This document shows positions 43,734 through 52,902 of a DNA stretch of 56,618 bases, one piece after another. The stretch is from positions 1-56,618 of the forward strand of contig DCIJ01000042.1 in assembly GCA_002315945.1 (NCBI GenBank). The letters are read 5' to 3'. Within the stretch, counting starts at the first letter, position 1; each line of letters starts with the position of its first letter. Under the pieces are notes generated by a model, which did not search any database, was not told the origin of the DNA, and worked only from the letters and a program-made list of their open reading frames with translations. This DNA is from Lachnospiraceae bacterium UBA1729 (lineage in GTDB: Bacteria > Bacillota > Clostridia > Lachnospirales > Lachnospiraceae). A program made the translations under genes and the position numbers.

Positions 43734-45275
43734 TTATTTCTTGATAAGCAGTGACTTACCAGTCATTTCCTTAGGCTGTTCCTTGCCCATTACCTCGATA
43801 AGAGTAGGAATAATGTCTGCTAAGCATCCGCCCTCACGAAGTGTATATGCCTCATCATAGTTTACCAGGATGAAAGGAACTTCGTTAGTTGTATGAGCAG
43901 TAAATGGATTGCCTGTCTCATAGTCAACCAGCTGTTCAGCATTACCGTGGTCAGCGCAGATGAACATGGTACCATCTACACTCTTAAGAGCTTCCACTGC
44001 CTTGCCAACGCACTCATCAACTGCTTCTACAGCCTTGATAGCTGCTGCTTCAACACCAGTATGACCAACCATATCAGGGTTAGCAAAGTTGATGATGATT
44101 ACATCATATTTATCAGATGTGATAGCTTCGCAGAGCTTGTCACATACTTCGTAAGCACTCATCTCAGGCTTCAGGTCATAGGTAGCAACCTTGGGAGAAT
44201 TTACAAGAATTCTGTCCTCACCCTTGTTAGGCTCCTCAACACCACCATTAAAGAAGAATGTAACGTGTGCATATTTCTCAGTCTCAGCAATACGAGCCTG
44301 AGTCATGCCATTAGCTGCAAGCCACTCACCAAAGGTATTTGTAACTGCAATCTTGTGGAAAGCAACTTCCTTGTTAGGAATGGTAGGATCATAATCTGAG
44401 AAGCATACATACTTAATATCCAGTCTGGCTCCTCTGTCAAAGCCCTTGAAATCATCATCACAGAAAGCTCTGGTAATTTCTCTGGCTCTGTCAGGACGGA
44501 AGTTGAAGAATACTACAGAATCTCCATCCTTAATTGTTGCAACAGGTGCGCCATCCTTAACTACTACAGTAGGCTTAACAAATTCATCTGTCTCATTTCT
44601 GTCATATGACTCCTGAATAGCCTGAGGACCACCAGCACTTGTAAGTCCCTCACCCTTTGTCAAAGCATCATAAGCAAGCTTTACTCTGTCATAGTTGTTA
44701 TCTCTGTCCATTGCATAGTAGCGGCCGTGAACTGAAGCAATACTTCCAACACCAATCTTAGCCATCTCAGCTTCTAAATCCTCTGCATAGCCTTTTCCAC
44801 TTGCAGGAGGTGTATCTCTACCATCTAAGAAGCAATGAACATATACCTTCTCAAGACCATTTCTCTTAGCCAGCTCAAGGAGTCCATAGAGATGTGTATT
44901 GTGGCTGTGTACACCACCATCTGAAAGCAGACCAAAGAAATGAAGTGCACTGTCATTCTTCTTGCAGTTAGCTACTGCATTAAGAAGTGCAGGATTCTCA
45001 AAGAATGTGCCATCCTGAATCTCTTTTGTAATTCTTGTAAGCTCCTGATATACAATTCTTCCAGCACCCATATTGAGGTGACCAACTTCTGAGTTACCCA
45101 TCTGTCCCTCAGGAAGACCAACAGCCATTCCGCTGGCATTACCCTTTACAAAAGGATATTCAGCCATCAGCTTATCCATGACAGGTGTCTTGGCCTGGAC
45201 GACTGCATTTCCCTTTGACTGCGCATTTAAGCCGTATCCGTCAAGAATCATTAATACGGTAGGTTTTTTACTCAT
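43734..45275 (-). CDS. gpmI: 2,3-bisphosphoglycerate-independent phosphoglycerate mutase
   Basis: 513 residues, full length. Alkaline-phosphatase superfamily: VLMILDGYGLN with metal-binding Asp12, catalytic Ser62 in GQMGNSEVGHLNMGAG, HFFGLLSDGGVHSH, DGRDTPPASG, and the late metal ligands in FANPDMVGHTG and CADHGNAEQ. Interconverts 3- and 2-phosphoglycerate using Mn2+. AGGAGGAG ribosome binding site. Confidence 0.97.
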   Translation of the reverse strand: MSKKPTVLMILDGYGLNAQSKGNAVVQAKTPVMDKLMAEYPFVKGNASGMAVGLPEGQMGNSEVGHLNMGAGRIVYQELTRITKEIQDGTFFENPALLNAVANCKKNDSALHFFGLLSDGGVHSHNTHLYGLLELAKRNGLEKVYVHCFLDGRDTPPASGKGYAEDLEAEMAKIGVGSIASVHGRYYAMDRDNNYDRVKLAYDALTKGEGLTSAGGPQAIQESYDRNETDEFVKPTVVVKDGAPVATIKDGDSVVFFNFRPDRAREITRAFCDDDFKGFDRGARLDIKYVCFSDYDPTIPNKEVAFHKIAVTNTFGEWLAANGMTQARIAETEKYAHVTFFFNGGVEEPNKGEDRILVNSPKVATYDLKPEMSAYEVCDKLCEAITSDKYDVIIINFANPDMVGHTGVEAAAIKAVEAVDECVGKAVEALKSVDGTMFICADHGNAEQLVDYETGNPFTAHTTNEVPFILVNYDEAYTLREGGCLADIIPTLIEVMGKEQPKEMTGKSLLIKK

Positions 45276-45348
45276 TAAATTCTCCTCCTGATTATAATAT
45301 CTATATAATTATTATTGTTCACATATATATGGTTTTAGCCATCTATAA

Positions 45349-45377
45349 AGGATACTCCATTTTGTCCATGCTTTCAA
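45349..45377 (-). promoter_or_regulatory. Candidate sigma-A promoter for gpmI
   Basis: Minus strand TTGAAA (45372-45377), 17-bp spacer, TATCCT (45349-45354), about 75 bp before the gpmI start. The 24-bp tandem repeat ends 4 bp upstream of the -35 box. Confidence 0.45.
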
Positions 45378-45380
45378 GGA

Positions 45381-45428
45381 TTTTTCTATATGCGCCCCGG
45401 CTAATTTTTCTATATGCAGCCTGGCTAA
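45381..45428. repeat. 24-bp tandem direct repeat, two units
   Basis: Units 45381-45404 and 45405-45428 agree at 21 of 24 bases, sharing TTTTTCTATATGC at one end and GGCTAA at the other. The rest of the 175-bp gpmI/radical SAM divergent region is AT-rich. Confidence 0.85.
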
Positions 45429-45450
45429 TGCAGTGTAAAATAGCTGATAT

Positions 45451-46347
45451 ATGTATACTTCAGTTAATTCATACCTAAAAAAAGAATACGGTCGCAAAAT
45501 ATATAAGTTGGCTATCAACGCAGGATTAAGCTGTCCTAACAGGGATGGCACCCTCGGAACAGGCGGGTGCATATTTTGTTCAGGCATGGGATCAGGAGAT
45601 TTTGCAGAAAGCAGCTGTCTGTCTATTACTGATCAGATAAACCTTGGCAAGGCTAGAGTTTCAGGAAAAATGCCTGCAAATGGCGCTGTTGCCACCTCAC
45701 TCCCAGACTATATCGCCTACTTTCAGGCCTTTACCAACACATATGGACCTATTGATAGGCTCAGGTCTATGTACCTGGAGGCCGCCAACCATCCTGATAT
45801 CGCAATCATATCCATTGCCACCCGTCCCGACTGCCTGTCAGAGGAGGTGCTGCAGCTTTTGGCTGAAATTAACGAGATAAAGCCTGTATGGGTGGAGCTG
45901 GGACTGCAGACCATCCACGAAGCTACTGCCAACTACATTCGCCGTGGCTACCCGCTTTCTGTATATAATGAAGCAGTAAAACAATTGAACCGGATTGGAA
46001 CCAAGGTTATTACCCATGTAATACTTGGTCTTCCCGGAGAGACCCGGGAAATGATGCTCGAAACCGTTGCTCATGTAGTTGACAGCCATTCCTGGGGAAT
46101 CAAACTCCAATTACTACATGTACTTAAAAATACTGATCTGGCAGCGGACTATCTGGCAGGCAGGTTCAATGTTCTGGAAATGGATGAGTACATTGATATA
46201 GTAAAATCCTGCGTAGACATCATCCCCACTGAAATGGTAATCCATCGCATTACCGGAGATGGAGACAAGAAATCGCTAATTGCTCCTCTATGGAGTGCAG
46301 ATAAAAAAAGAGTGCTAAACGCACTCAATAAGGCATTGTTACAATGA
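45451..46347 (+). CDS. TIGR01212-type radical SAM protein (YhcC-like)
   Basis: 298 residues. Cluster ligands are Cys28, Cys40 and Cys43 (SCPNRDGTLGTGGCIFC, CX11CX2C), the spacing of the elongator-like YhcC family; then ISIATRPDCL, VWVELGLQTIHEATANYIRRG (in part) and HVILGLPGET. Biological role not established; the fold is that of the Elp3/HemN-like radical SAM group. No clear Shine-Dalgarno sequence is seen before the ATG, so the start rests on homology of the N-terminus (YLKKEYGRKIYKL). It overlaps ylmH by 4 bp (ATGA). Confidence 0.88.
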   Translation: MYTSVNSYLKKEYGRKIYKLAINAGLSCPNRDGTLGTGGCIFCSGMGSGDFAESSCLSITDQINLGKARVSGKMPANGAVATSLPDYIAYFQAFTNTYGPIDRLRSMYLEAANHPDIAIISIATRPDCLSEEVLQLLAEINEIKPVWVELGLQTIHEATANYIRRGYPLSVYNEAVKQLNRIGTKVITHVILGLPGETREMMLETVAHVVDSHSWGIKLQLLHVLKNTDLAADYLAGRFNVLEMDEYIDIVKSCVDIIPTEMVIHRITGDGDKKSLIAPLWSADKKRVLNALNKALLQ

Positions 46348-47102
46348 ACAACGACGATAAGTTTTTTCTCAACAGAATACAGGATCTGGCTAAGGCTTCC
46401 TATACACAGAATCGTTATACCTTCTCAACTTTTTTGTCTCTCGATGAACAAAGTCTGGTAGACCAGATAGCTTCAGAGATAAGCTATGCTCATTACACCT
46501 TATTTGGTGGTCACGAATGCTGTGAGCGCCAGGTGATTCGTTTTGGTTCCCAGGATGTACTGGGATATGAGGAAGATTTTCCCATCACCACACTATGCAT
46601 CGAGCCACTTATGGAAAAATTCTCCGAAGAGCTGGGGCACAGGGATTATCTGGGAGCCCTTATGAACCTGGGCATCAAACGCAATGTGATTGGAGACATC
46701 ATCATCAAAGATGGCAAAGCCTACGTATTCTGTCTTGACGAGATAGCTGACTATATCTGTTCTGAAATCACCAGAATCAGACACACCTCCGTCCTTATCA
46801 AGCCTCTGTCTGGAGAAATCAGTGTCCTGGAAAGAAAGCTTGAGGATATGGAAATCCTTGTCAGTTCACCCCGCTTTGATGCAGTTGTTGCTGCCCTCAC
46901 TAAAAAATCCCGCAGTCAGACTGTAGAACTCTTTCGTGAGAAAAAAGTTTTGTGTAATAACAAAATATGCGAAAACAACAGTCTCACCCTGAAACCTGGC
47001 AACAGTTTTTCAATACGTGGATTTGGAAAATATATCTACGAGGGTGAAGGTGGTAAAACACGCAAGGACAGGGTATATGTCAAATTGAGAAAGTATGTCT
47101 GA
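46344..47102 (+). CDS. ylmH: YlmH-like S4-domain RNA-binding protein
   Basis: 252 residues. N-terminal YlmH domain (FFLNRIQDLAKASYTQNRYTF near the start, in part; LTLFGGHECCERQVIRFG region; HRDYLGALMNLGIKRNVIGDI) and a C-terminal S4 domain from about 180 (RFDAVVAALTKKSRSQTVELF, KPGNSFSIRGFGKYIYEG). In many Firmicutes ylmH follows sepF/ylmG in the division cluster and binds stalled ribosome subunits; here it sits apart, coupled to a radical SAM gene and next to a flagellin gene. Confidence 0.88.
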   Translation: MNNDDKFFLNRIQDLAKASYTQNRYTFSTFLSLDEQSLVDQIASEISYAHYTLFGGHECCERQVIRFGSQDVLGYEEDFPITTLCIEPLMEKFSEELGHRDYLGALMNLGIKRNVIGDIIIKDGKAYVFCLDEIADYICSEITRIRHTSVLIKPLSGEISVLERKLEDMEILVSSPRFDAVVAALTKKSRSQTVELFREKKVLCNNKICENNSLTLKPGNSFSIRGFGKYIYEGEGGKTRKDRVYVKLRKYV

Positions 47103-47129
47103 GGGAAATGTACAAAATTCAAATATGAT

Positions 47130-47144
47130 ACTACATCTTGTAGT
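47130..47144. promoter_or_regulatory. Inverted repeat just upstream of the sigma-28 promoter
   Basis: ACTACA-TCT-TGTAGT, perfect 6-3-6, ending 5 bp before the -35 box. No U run follows, so it is more likely a regulator site than the ylmH terminator. Confidence 0.45.
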
Positions 47145-47149
47145 CGTTC

Positions 47150-47176
47150 TAAAGTAATTCCATAATTTGCCGATAA
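47150..47176 (+). promoter_or_regulatory. Sigma-28 (FliA/SigD) promoter of the giant flagellin gene
   Basis: TAAA (47150-47153), a 15-bp spacer, then GCCGATAA (47169-47176): an exact match to the flagellar sigma-28 consensus. About 32 bp lie between it and the start codon. Confidence 0.92.
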
Positions 47177-47208
47177 AAATATTGAAAAAAATTTTTTGTA
47201 GGTGAATT

Positions 47209-50200
47209 ATGCTTTCAGTTGTACATAACCTGGCTGCTATGACAGCGCAGCGACAGTTCCAATTGAATAATTTTTCCAAAGCAAAGACAACGGAGAAGCT
47301 GTCTTCCGGTTATCGTATCAACCGTTCTGCTGATGACGCTGCAGGTCTGTGCATTTCTGAAAAAATGCGCTTCTTAATCCGCGGTTTGCGTCAGGGCGTT
47401 GATAATGGAGAGGATGGAGTTTCTTTTGTTCAGACAGCTGATGGCGCGCTGGAAGAGACTACAGAAATAGTCAGACGAATGAACACTCTGTCTATCAAGG
47501 CTCTCAATGGCACCAACTCTGCCTCCGATAGGGAAGCCATCGATTCTGAATTCCAGGCTCTTAAGGAAGAATTAAATCGCATTAGTCAGACCACAAAATT
47601 TAATGACCAGAGAATCTTCGAGGATCAGGAATCTCCTTCTGCCACTCTGAAGGGCACCACCGTATGGGAGCCTAATCAGATGCATATAATTACAGAAGGA
47701 AGCAACGATCTTTCTTTTACATACACTACCGACAAGGAAAGCAACAAAACCGGTTCTATCAAAATTCCTGCTGGCGAATATACAACTCAAGAACTATTGG
47801 AGCAAATTGATGACGCCCTCTTCCAGTCTAATCTGTGGAAGGATGGTCTATATATTGAGCACACAGATGATGGAACCATCAACCTGAAGGTAGAACCCGG
47901 AACCGAAATCGGCACAATAGGTGGCGGCTTAAAGTATCTCTTCTTAGATACCTATGAAAACAGTAACCTGGGTGCCCTGATTGGTACAACTGTATTTCCA
48001 AACGAAAACTCCCGCCTAGAGATAGTCAAAGACGGTAACGATACCCTGTCCTTTTCCATAGTAAATATGAAGGATGGAGGCACCTCCAATGTTTCCCTGA
48101 AAATTCCTGCCGGCAACTATAAAAAGTCCGAGATTATCGACTACCTGAATACACAGCTTGCTGGCACTTCAGTATCAGCATCTTCCTACGGAACAGGCAT
48201 CAAGTTATCCAGTGGAGACAGCATAGTTACTGAGTTCCACGGCAATATGTTCCAGATAGATACAGTGGGCACTATTAAGCACTCTGTCTTCTATGACAAC
48301 ATTAAATATGCCAACATCGAACTAACTCCATCTTATGTAAAAAGTGTGGGTGTACTGTCCACCAACGCAAAAGATGACGAATATTTAAAATTCCATATAA
48401 ACAGCACTAACAATACCCTTACTTTTAACGATGTAAATGAAGAATCAGGTTCCGCTACCATAACTATCCCTGATGGCGATTACAGTGCTGCAGAAATGGC
48501 ACGTAAGATAAATGAGTTGATTACAGCCGATTCATATTTAAATGGAAAACTTACTGCATCAACCAATAGAGAAGCTGCAGTAATTTATGGTTCTACTCAG
48601 TATTTTGATGGCATCACTCTGACTTCAACCCAACTAGGACGCCACTCTGACGTTGGATTAGACACAGGTAGCAGTGCCTACGCAACACTATTTACAGACC
48701 GAAAATATAATACTTATAGCAGTTCACAGTTTTATCAATATAGCGCATATTCTTCTGCGTCCTACTCCTACGTAACTGGTGCAAAAGAATTTGCCAGCTC
48801 AGATTTTCCCTTAACAATTTCAGCTGGCATCAACGATCAGTTCAAACTCGTAATGGAAAACAGTAATTCAACTACCTACCCTATTACGATTGCAGCAGGT
48901 ACCTATACTTCTCTGGAATCAGTACGTGATGCCCTTAATGATGCGTTCAACGATAGTTCTGCTCCAGACCAGTATAAGGGAAAAGTGTCTGCTGTTATTT
49001 ATAACAATAAACTTAGAATTCGTTCCAACAACGGATATGCCATTAATAATATTAATATATCCGCTGTAACCGGCAACAATGGTTATCGGGATCTGTTTAC
49101 CTCTACAACTGCAAACAATTTAAAATCTCAGTCCGGCGTTCTGTTGTTAGATACCCCAGCTTCAGATGCCCAAATCAATGCCATAACCGCAGCAGACAGA
49201 TATATGACAATTAATGTTTTGAATAGTAGTGGTAATAGTGTAAAGCAAAGCTATACTATAGATTTATTTGATGGGGGCTCTTTCGCAACCAGAGACTCTA
49301 TTACTAATGCTATCAACAATGCAATATCTGCCCAAACTACTACCACCACCAACACCAGTTATTTCAATTCGACTTCTGGCAAGACAACCTATAACACAAA
49401 CAGATATCAGTACACTGCCGGAAAAACTGTTGAAACCGAAGGTGTGCTTGGATTTGATTATAATTCAGGAGCAATAGCTACATTTAACATTTCAGACCCC
49501 AATAATATTGAGATAACTACCTCAAGCCGTTATCTCAACATTAAAATAAATAATGTCTCAAAACGATTAGAGCTCCCTACGGGCGTATACTCAATATCTT
49601 CACTGGCCAGTGCCCTCCAAAGTCAGATTGACGAGAAATACGGCACCAATCTTGGTGGTGCAGTTGTCAGCTATACTCCCAGTGGACAGCTTAAATTTAC
49701 TGCCCGCGTTGATAAGGCTGACGGTAGTGGTGACGTAAGAGGAACCACCACTTCTATTTCCTTTATCGACTCTTCCATGTATCAGGAACTGATATCAGAA
49801 AAAACTGCGGGATACAGAAGTGCCTATTCTCGTCCCATTAAGGACACTATAACTGTGGACTCCAGTTCCAACCAGTATTCATTTTATTATTACAAAGATA
49901 ATAACTATGTCTCTGGCACTGTCACTTTAGAAGATGGAACTTATAACCGAAGCACCTTCGTATCCATGTTCAATCGTGTTCTTGCACAGGATTCAAATCT
50001 GAATGGATTAGAAGTATCACTTAATAATGACAATACACTTAAATATTCTACCAAGAAAAAGGGTTCTGGAAACTATCTTTCCTCGAACCCTTCTGGCAAT
50101 GCCAACAAGGCAATGTATGGAACCACTACTGTAACAACCCCCGATGTAAATGCTAACTTTATAGATATGGGCAATGGTACATATAAGCTTAATCTCACTG

Positions 50201-51768
50201 CTTCTGGTGGCACCTATAATTATTTTTCGGTTCCCAGTGACAAGGCCAGCATTTTCCAGAGTCTGTCTTCCTCATCGGTTACACCAACCTATACAGCTAC
50301 ACAGACCAGCTATTTGCGTTCTACGCCTTTTTCGAGTCCTATTACTATAGATAATTACAATAATGATTTATCTTTGGATTTCTATGATTATGGAACCAGG
50401 AAAAATGTCAATATCCAGCTCGACAACGGTTCCTACACTGGCGATCAGCTTGCTACTGCTCTGCAGAATAAGTTGAATACTGCTACCGGAAAGGATTCTT
50501 TTGTAGTTGAATATGATGCAGGCAATACTTTAAAAATACGTACATACCTGTCAGGCTCTTATTATCGCTTCGACAGCAACATCAGCGGTGGTTTTTATGA
50601 TCGTGTCCTGTGTAGGGCCACACCACATTCTGATACCTACGCAGCTCTCAGTGATGTAGGCAGCCAGAGTAGCGATTCCTGCTACGCAGTTGGTCGAATG
50701 AATATCAGAGATGCAGAGACAGAGATCGTTCAGGGTGTTAACGACACCCTGTCCTTTAAGTACGCTGTTAACGGCACCCGCGAAGAAATTTCTCTTAAGC
50801 TCGATTCAGGTCTCTATAATGGCGATGATTTAGTAAGCATGATTCAGGGCAAGCTTCAGCAGGAGCTGGTAAATCATGGTCATCCATCTGATTTTATCGA
50901 AGCAAGTCTGGGTGGCATCGGTACCCCCGGATCAATGGACGACAACGCCCTTGTATTAAAGCTTAACCAGAATTATGATCTGGCACTGGGTGAACATATC
51001 ATTGATTCTATCGGAGGAACCGCTGCCTTTGGCGTATTTTACAAGGTTGATGGGAAAATTCAGGTTGGCTATCTGATGGGAGCCAAGGATTTAACTAACG
51101 ATATTACAATCGGTTCTGGAGAAAACAGATTTTCATTCGACGTAGATGGAACTACCTATTCAATTGATATTCCTTCTAACACCTATACCAAGCAGGAATT
51201 GTCAGACACTATTAATCAGTTATTTGAAAACAACAATATTCCTGCAGCAGTGGAAATAAAAAATGGCCACCTAAAGCTTAACAATAACAACTACGGCCGC
51301 CATGTAATAGAAAATGTAACCGGACCCTGTGCTGATATCATCTTCTATGACATCGATAATTTTGACGATGATCACGATACCCGCATAGTAATGAGTAGCG
51401 AGGGCAATAGAGATTCTATTGACATTCATCGCTATGCCATGAACAAATCAAACCTCCGTCTGGCTAATGCTAATGTCACTACCGAAGAAGCTGCTGCCCG
51501 TGCTGCCAACAAGACCGATTATGCCCTAACTAAAATATCCGCTATCCGCAGCAACTACGGTGCTATGCAAAATCGTCTGGAGCATTCCATCAGCAATCAT
51601 AATAATACCATGGAAAACACTCAGTCCGCTGAGTCTCTGATTAGGGATGCTAACATGGCAAATGAATCATTCCGTTTTGCTATGCTCAATATCCTTACCC
51701 AGGCCGGTTCTGCCATGCTGGTGCAGGCTAATCAACAGCCACAGCAGATTTTGCGATTGCTACAATAG
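47209..51768 (+). CDS. Giant flagellin with about ten internal repeat domains
   Basis: 1519 residues, three to five times a normal flagellin. N-terminal D0/D1 (about 1-145): TTEKLSSGYRINRSADDAAG, FVQTADGALEETTEIVRRMN, NGTNSASDREAIDSEF, ISQTTKFNDQRIF. C-terminal D1/D0 (about 1435-1519): IRSNYGAMQNRLEHSISNHN, TQSAESLIRDANMANESF, NILTQAGSAMLVQANQQPQQ. Between them at least ten modules start near 158, 268, 389, 533, 663, 773, 877, 1041, 1170 and 1296, each with N-x-L-x-F, then I-x-(I/L)-P-x-G-x-Y and a helix ending I-N-x-x-L, like the flagellin hook IN motif. Four cysteines (48, 1135, 1158, 1374) are unusual. AGGTGA ribosome binding site. Confidence 0.95.
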   Translation: MLSVVHNLAAMTAQRQFQLNNFSKAKTTEKLSSGYRINRSADDAAGLCISEKMRFLIRGLRQGVDNGEDGVSFVQTADGALEETTEIVRRMNTLSIKALNGTNSASDREAIDSEFQALKEELNRISQTTKFNDQRIFEDQESPSATLKGTTVWEPNQMHIITEGSNDLSFTYTTDKESNKTGSIKIPAGEYTTQELLEQIDDALFQSNLWKDGLYIEHTDDGTINLKVEPGTEIGTIGGGLKYLFLDTYENSNLGALIGTTVFPNENSRLEIVKDGNDTLSFSIVNMKDGGTSNVSLKIPAGNYKKSEIIDYLNTQLAGTSVSASSYGTGIKLSSGDSIVTEFHGNMFQIDTVGTIKHSVFYDNIKYANIELTPSYVKSVGVLSTNAKDDEYLKFHINSTNNTLTFNDVNEESGSATITIPDGDYSAAEMARKINELITADSYLNGKLTASTNREAAVIYGSTQYFDGITLTSTQLGRHSDVGLDTGSSAYATLFTDRKYNTYSSSQFYQYSAYSSASYSYVTGAKEFASSDFPLTISAGINDQFKLVMENSNSTTYPITIAAGTYTSLESVRDALNDAFNDSSAPDQYKGKVSAVIYNNKLRIRSNNGYAINNINISAVTGNNGYRDLFTSTTANNLKSQSGVLLLDTPASDAQINAITAADRYMTINVLNSSGNSVKQSYTIDLFDGGSFATRDSITNAINNAISAQTTTTTNTSYFNSTSGKTTYNTNRYQYTAGKTVETEGVLGFDYNSGAIATFNISDPNNIEITTSSRYLNIKINNVSKRLELPTGVYSISSLASALQSQIDEKYGTNLGGAVVSYTPSGQLKFTARVDKADGSGDVRGTTTSISFIDSSMYQELISEKTAGYRSAYSRPIKDTITVDSSSNQYSFYYYKDNNYVSGTVTLEDGTYNRSTFVSMFNRVLAQDSNLNGLEVSLNNDNTLKYSTKKKGSGNYLSSNPSGNANKAMYGTTTVTTPDVNANFIDMGNGTYKLNLTASGGTYNYFSVPSDKASIFQSLSSSSVTPTYTATQTSYLRSTPFSSPITIDNYNNDLSLDFYDYGTRKNVNIQLDNGSYTGDQLATALQNKLNTATGKDSFVVEYDAGNTLKIRTYLSGSYYRFDSNISGGFYDRVLCRATPHSDTYAALSDVGSQSSDSCYAVGRMNIRDAETEIVQGVNDTLSFKYAVNGTREEISLKLDSGLYNGDDLVSMIQGKLQQELVNHGHPSDFIEASLGGIGTPGSMDDNALVLKLNQNYDLALGEHIIDSIGGTAAFGVFYKVDGKIQVGYLMGAKDLTNDITIGSGENRFSFDVDGTTYSIDIPSNTYTKQELSDTINQLFENNNIPAAVEIKNGHLKLNNNNYGRHVIENVTGPCADIIFYDIDNFDDDHDTRIVMSSEGNRDSIDIHRYAMNKSNLRLANANVTTEEAAARAANKTDYALTKISAIRSNYGAMQNRLEHSISNHNNTMENTQSAESLIRDANMANESFRFAMLNILTQAGSAMLVQANQQPQQILRLLQ

Positions 51769-51791
51769 ATAACTCATCCGTAACAGAAAAA

Positions 51792-51815
51792 AGGGATCTG
51801 CCAAAGCAGGTCCCT
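51792..51815. terminator. Terminator between the convergent giant flagellin and acetyltransferase genes
   Basis: 10-bp stem AGGGATCTGC/GCAGGTCCCT with one G-U pair and loop CAAA. On the minus strand it is followed by UUUUUU; on the plus strand by the weaker UAUAAUUUUAAU. Confidence 0.85.
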
Positions 51816-51855
51816 ATAATTTTAATCTATATTATATTCCTTTTCTTCACTTATT

Positions 51856-52884
51856 TTATCTAAACTGAATCAAGCTATCAGTTCCAGGGATAATTTCTAT
51901 TCCCACCTGGTCACAGATGCATGTGAACTTAACCACATCAAAGCACCTGGTCGTAAGGAAGTGAGTTGACTCCAGCAAGTGCTCAACCGCGCAATTTATA
52001 TCACCCTCAACAATTTTAATTTTACATTTCATAGGAGAAGTATTGGTATAATTTGCTATAGCTTTCAAATTATTTAATACTTCATTTGATATTTTTTCAT
52101 CAAAATCATTGCGGATAAAAAGAACTAACTGCTTAGGCGAATCAACATACCTTGCAAGAAACTGCTGAACTATCTCATTATAGTTTGGCACTGTTTCCAT
52201 AAAGTCAACAAACACAAAGTAATTATCTTCTCCTGTATCCTTTCTGACATAATTAACAGATTTTTCGAGATATTTTTCGCAGAACGCTTCCAAATCCTCA
52301 TTAAAATCAGAACCTCGTTTCCGTATTAATTCAGGTTCCCAATACCACCACTGTATCTTCTGAAGCTTCTCTATTATTTCTTCTGAAAATCTGTAACCTA
52401 TTACCTTTGCCGGATTACCGCCTACAATAGCATATGGAGGAACGTCCTTTACCACGTGCGAACCATTAGCAACAACAGCACCATTTCTTATAACCACATC
52501 CGGCATAATGGTGACATCATCCCCAATCCATACATCATTTTGTATAATAACAGTACCCTTTTGATTAAATTGTGTTTCTGCGAATGGCTTAATTACCGGG
52601 GGCTGCCCTCCTCTGTTTAAAAACAGTTCAACACACCCGGTGGAGACATTTTTAATATTATGCCCTCTGGCCAATACAAATTTTATATTTCTTCCCAGTG
52701 AACAGAATCGGCCAATTTGAAGATTTTCAAAAACCTTTCTGCCTTTTAGTACAGCCACTTCTGGTTCTGCATTAATACAATATGAGTAAGCGCCAACAAA
52801 GAAATTAAAATTTGCAGAATCATCATTTCCTATGTTTGCAGTTGCATCAAAAGTTATCTGATTAGGTCCAAATACTAAAGCCAT
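51856..52884 (-). CDS. Hexapeptide (CatB-like) O-acetyltransferase with unknown C-terminal domain
   Basis: 342 residues. Residues about 1-190 form the left-handed beta-helix of xenobiotic/CatB-type acetyltransferases: FENLQIGRFCSLGRNIKFVL, IIQNDVWIGDDVTIMPDVVI, NGAVVANGSHVVKDVPPYAIV, GGNPAKVIGYRF. A C-terminal extension (about 215-342) matches nothing I recognise: VFVDFMETVPNYNEIV, FLTTRCFDVVKFTCICDQVG. Last gene after the second flagellin and two glycosyltransferases; likely acetylates the flagellin glycan. TAGG ribosome binding site. Confidence 0.72.
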   Translation of the reverse strand: MALVFGPNQITFDATANIGNDDSANFNFFVGAYSYCINAEPEVAVLKGRKVFENLQIGRFCSLGRNIKFVLARGHNIKNVSTGCVELFLNRGGQPPVIKPFAETQFNQKGTVIIQNDVWIGDDVTIMPDVVIRNGAVVANGSHVVKDVPPYAIVGGNPAKVIGYRFSEEIIEKLQKIQWWYWEPELIRKRGSDFNEDLEAFCEKYLEKSVNYVRKDTGEDNYFVFVDFMETVPNYNEIVQQFLARYVDSPKQLVLFIRNDFDEKISNEVLNNLKAIANYTNTSPMKCKIKIVEGDINCAVEHLLESTHFLTTRCFDVVKFTCICDQVGIEIIPGTDSLIQFR

Positions 52885-52902
52885 TTCTTTTTACCTATAT
52901 TT

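Noticed and set aside
45312..45587. A 91-codon minus-strand frame before gpmI
   Set aside because: It overlaps the conserved N-terminus of the radical SAM gene, contains the tandem repeat as coding sequence and has no ribosome binding site.
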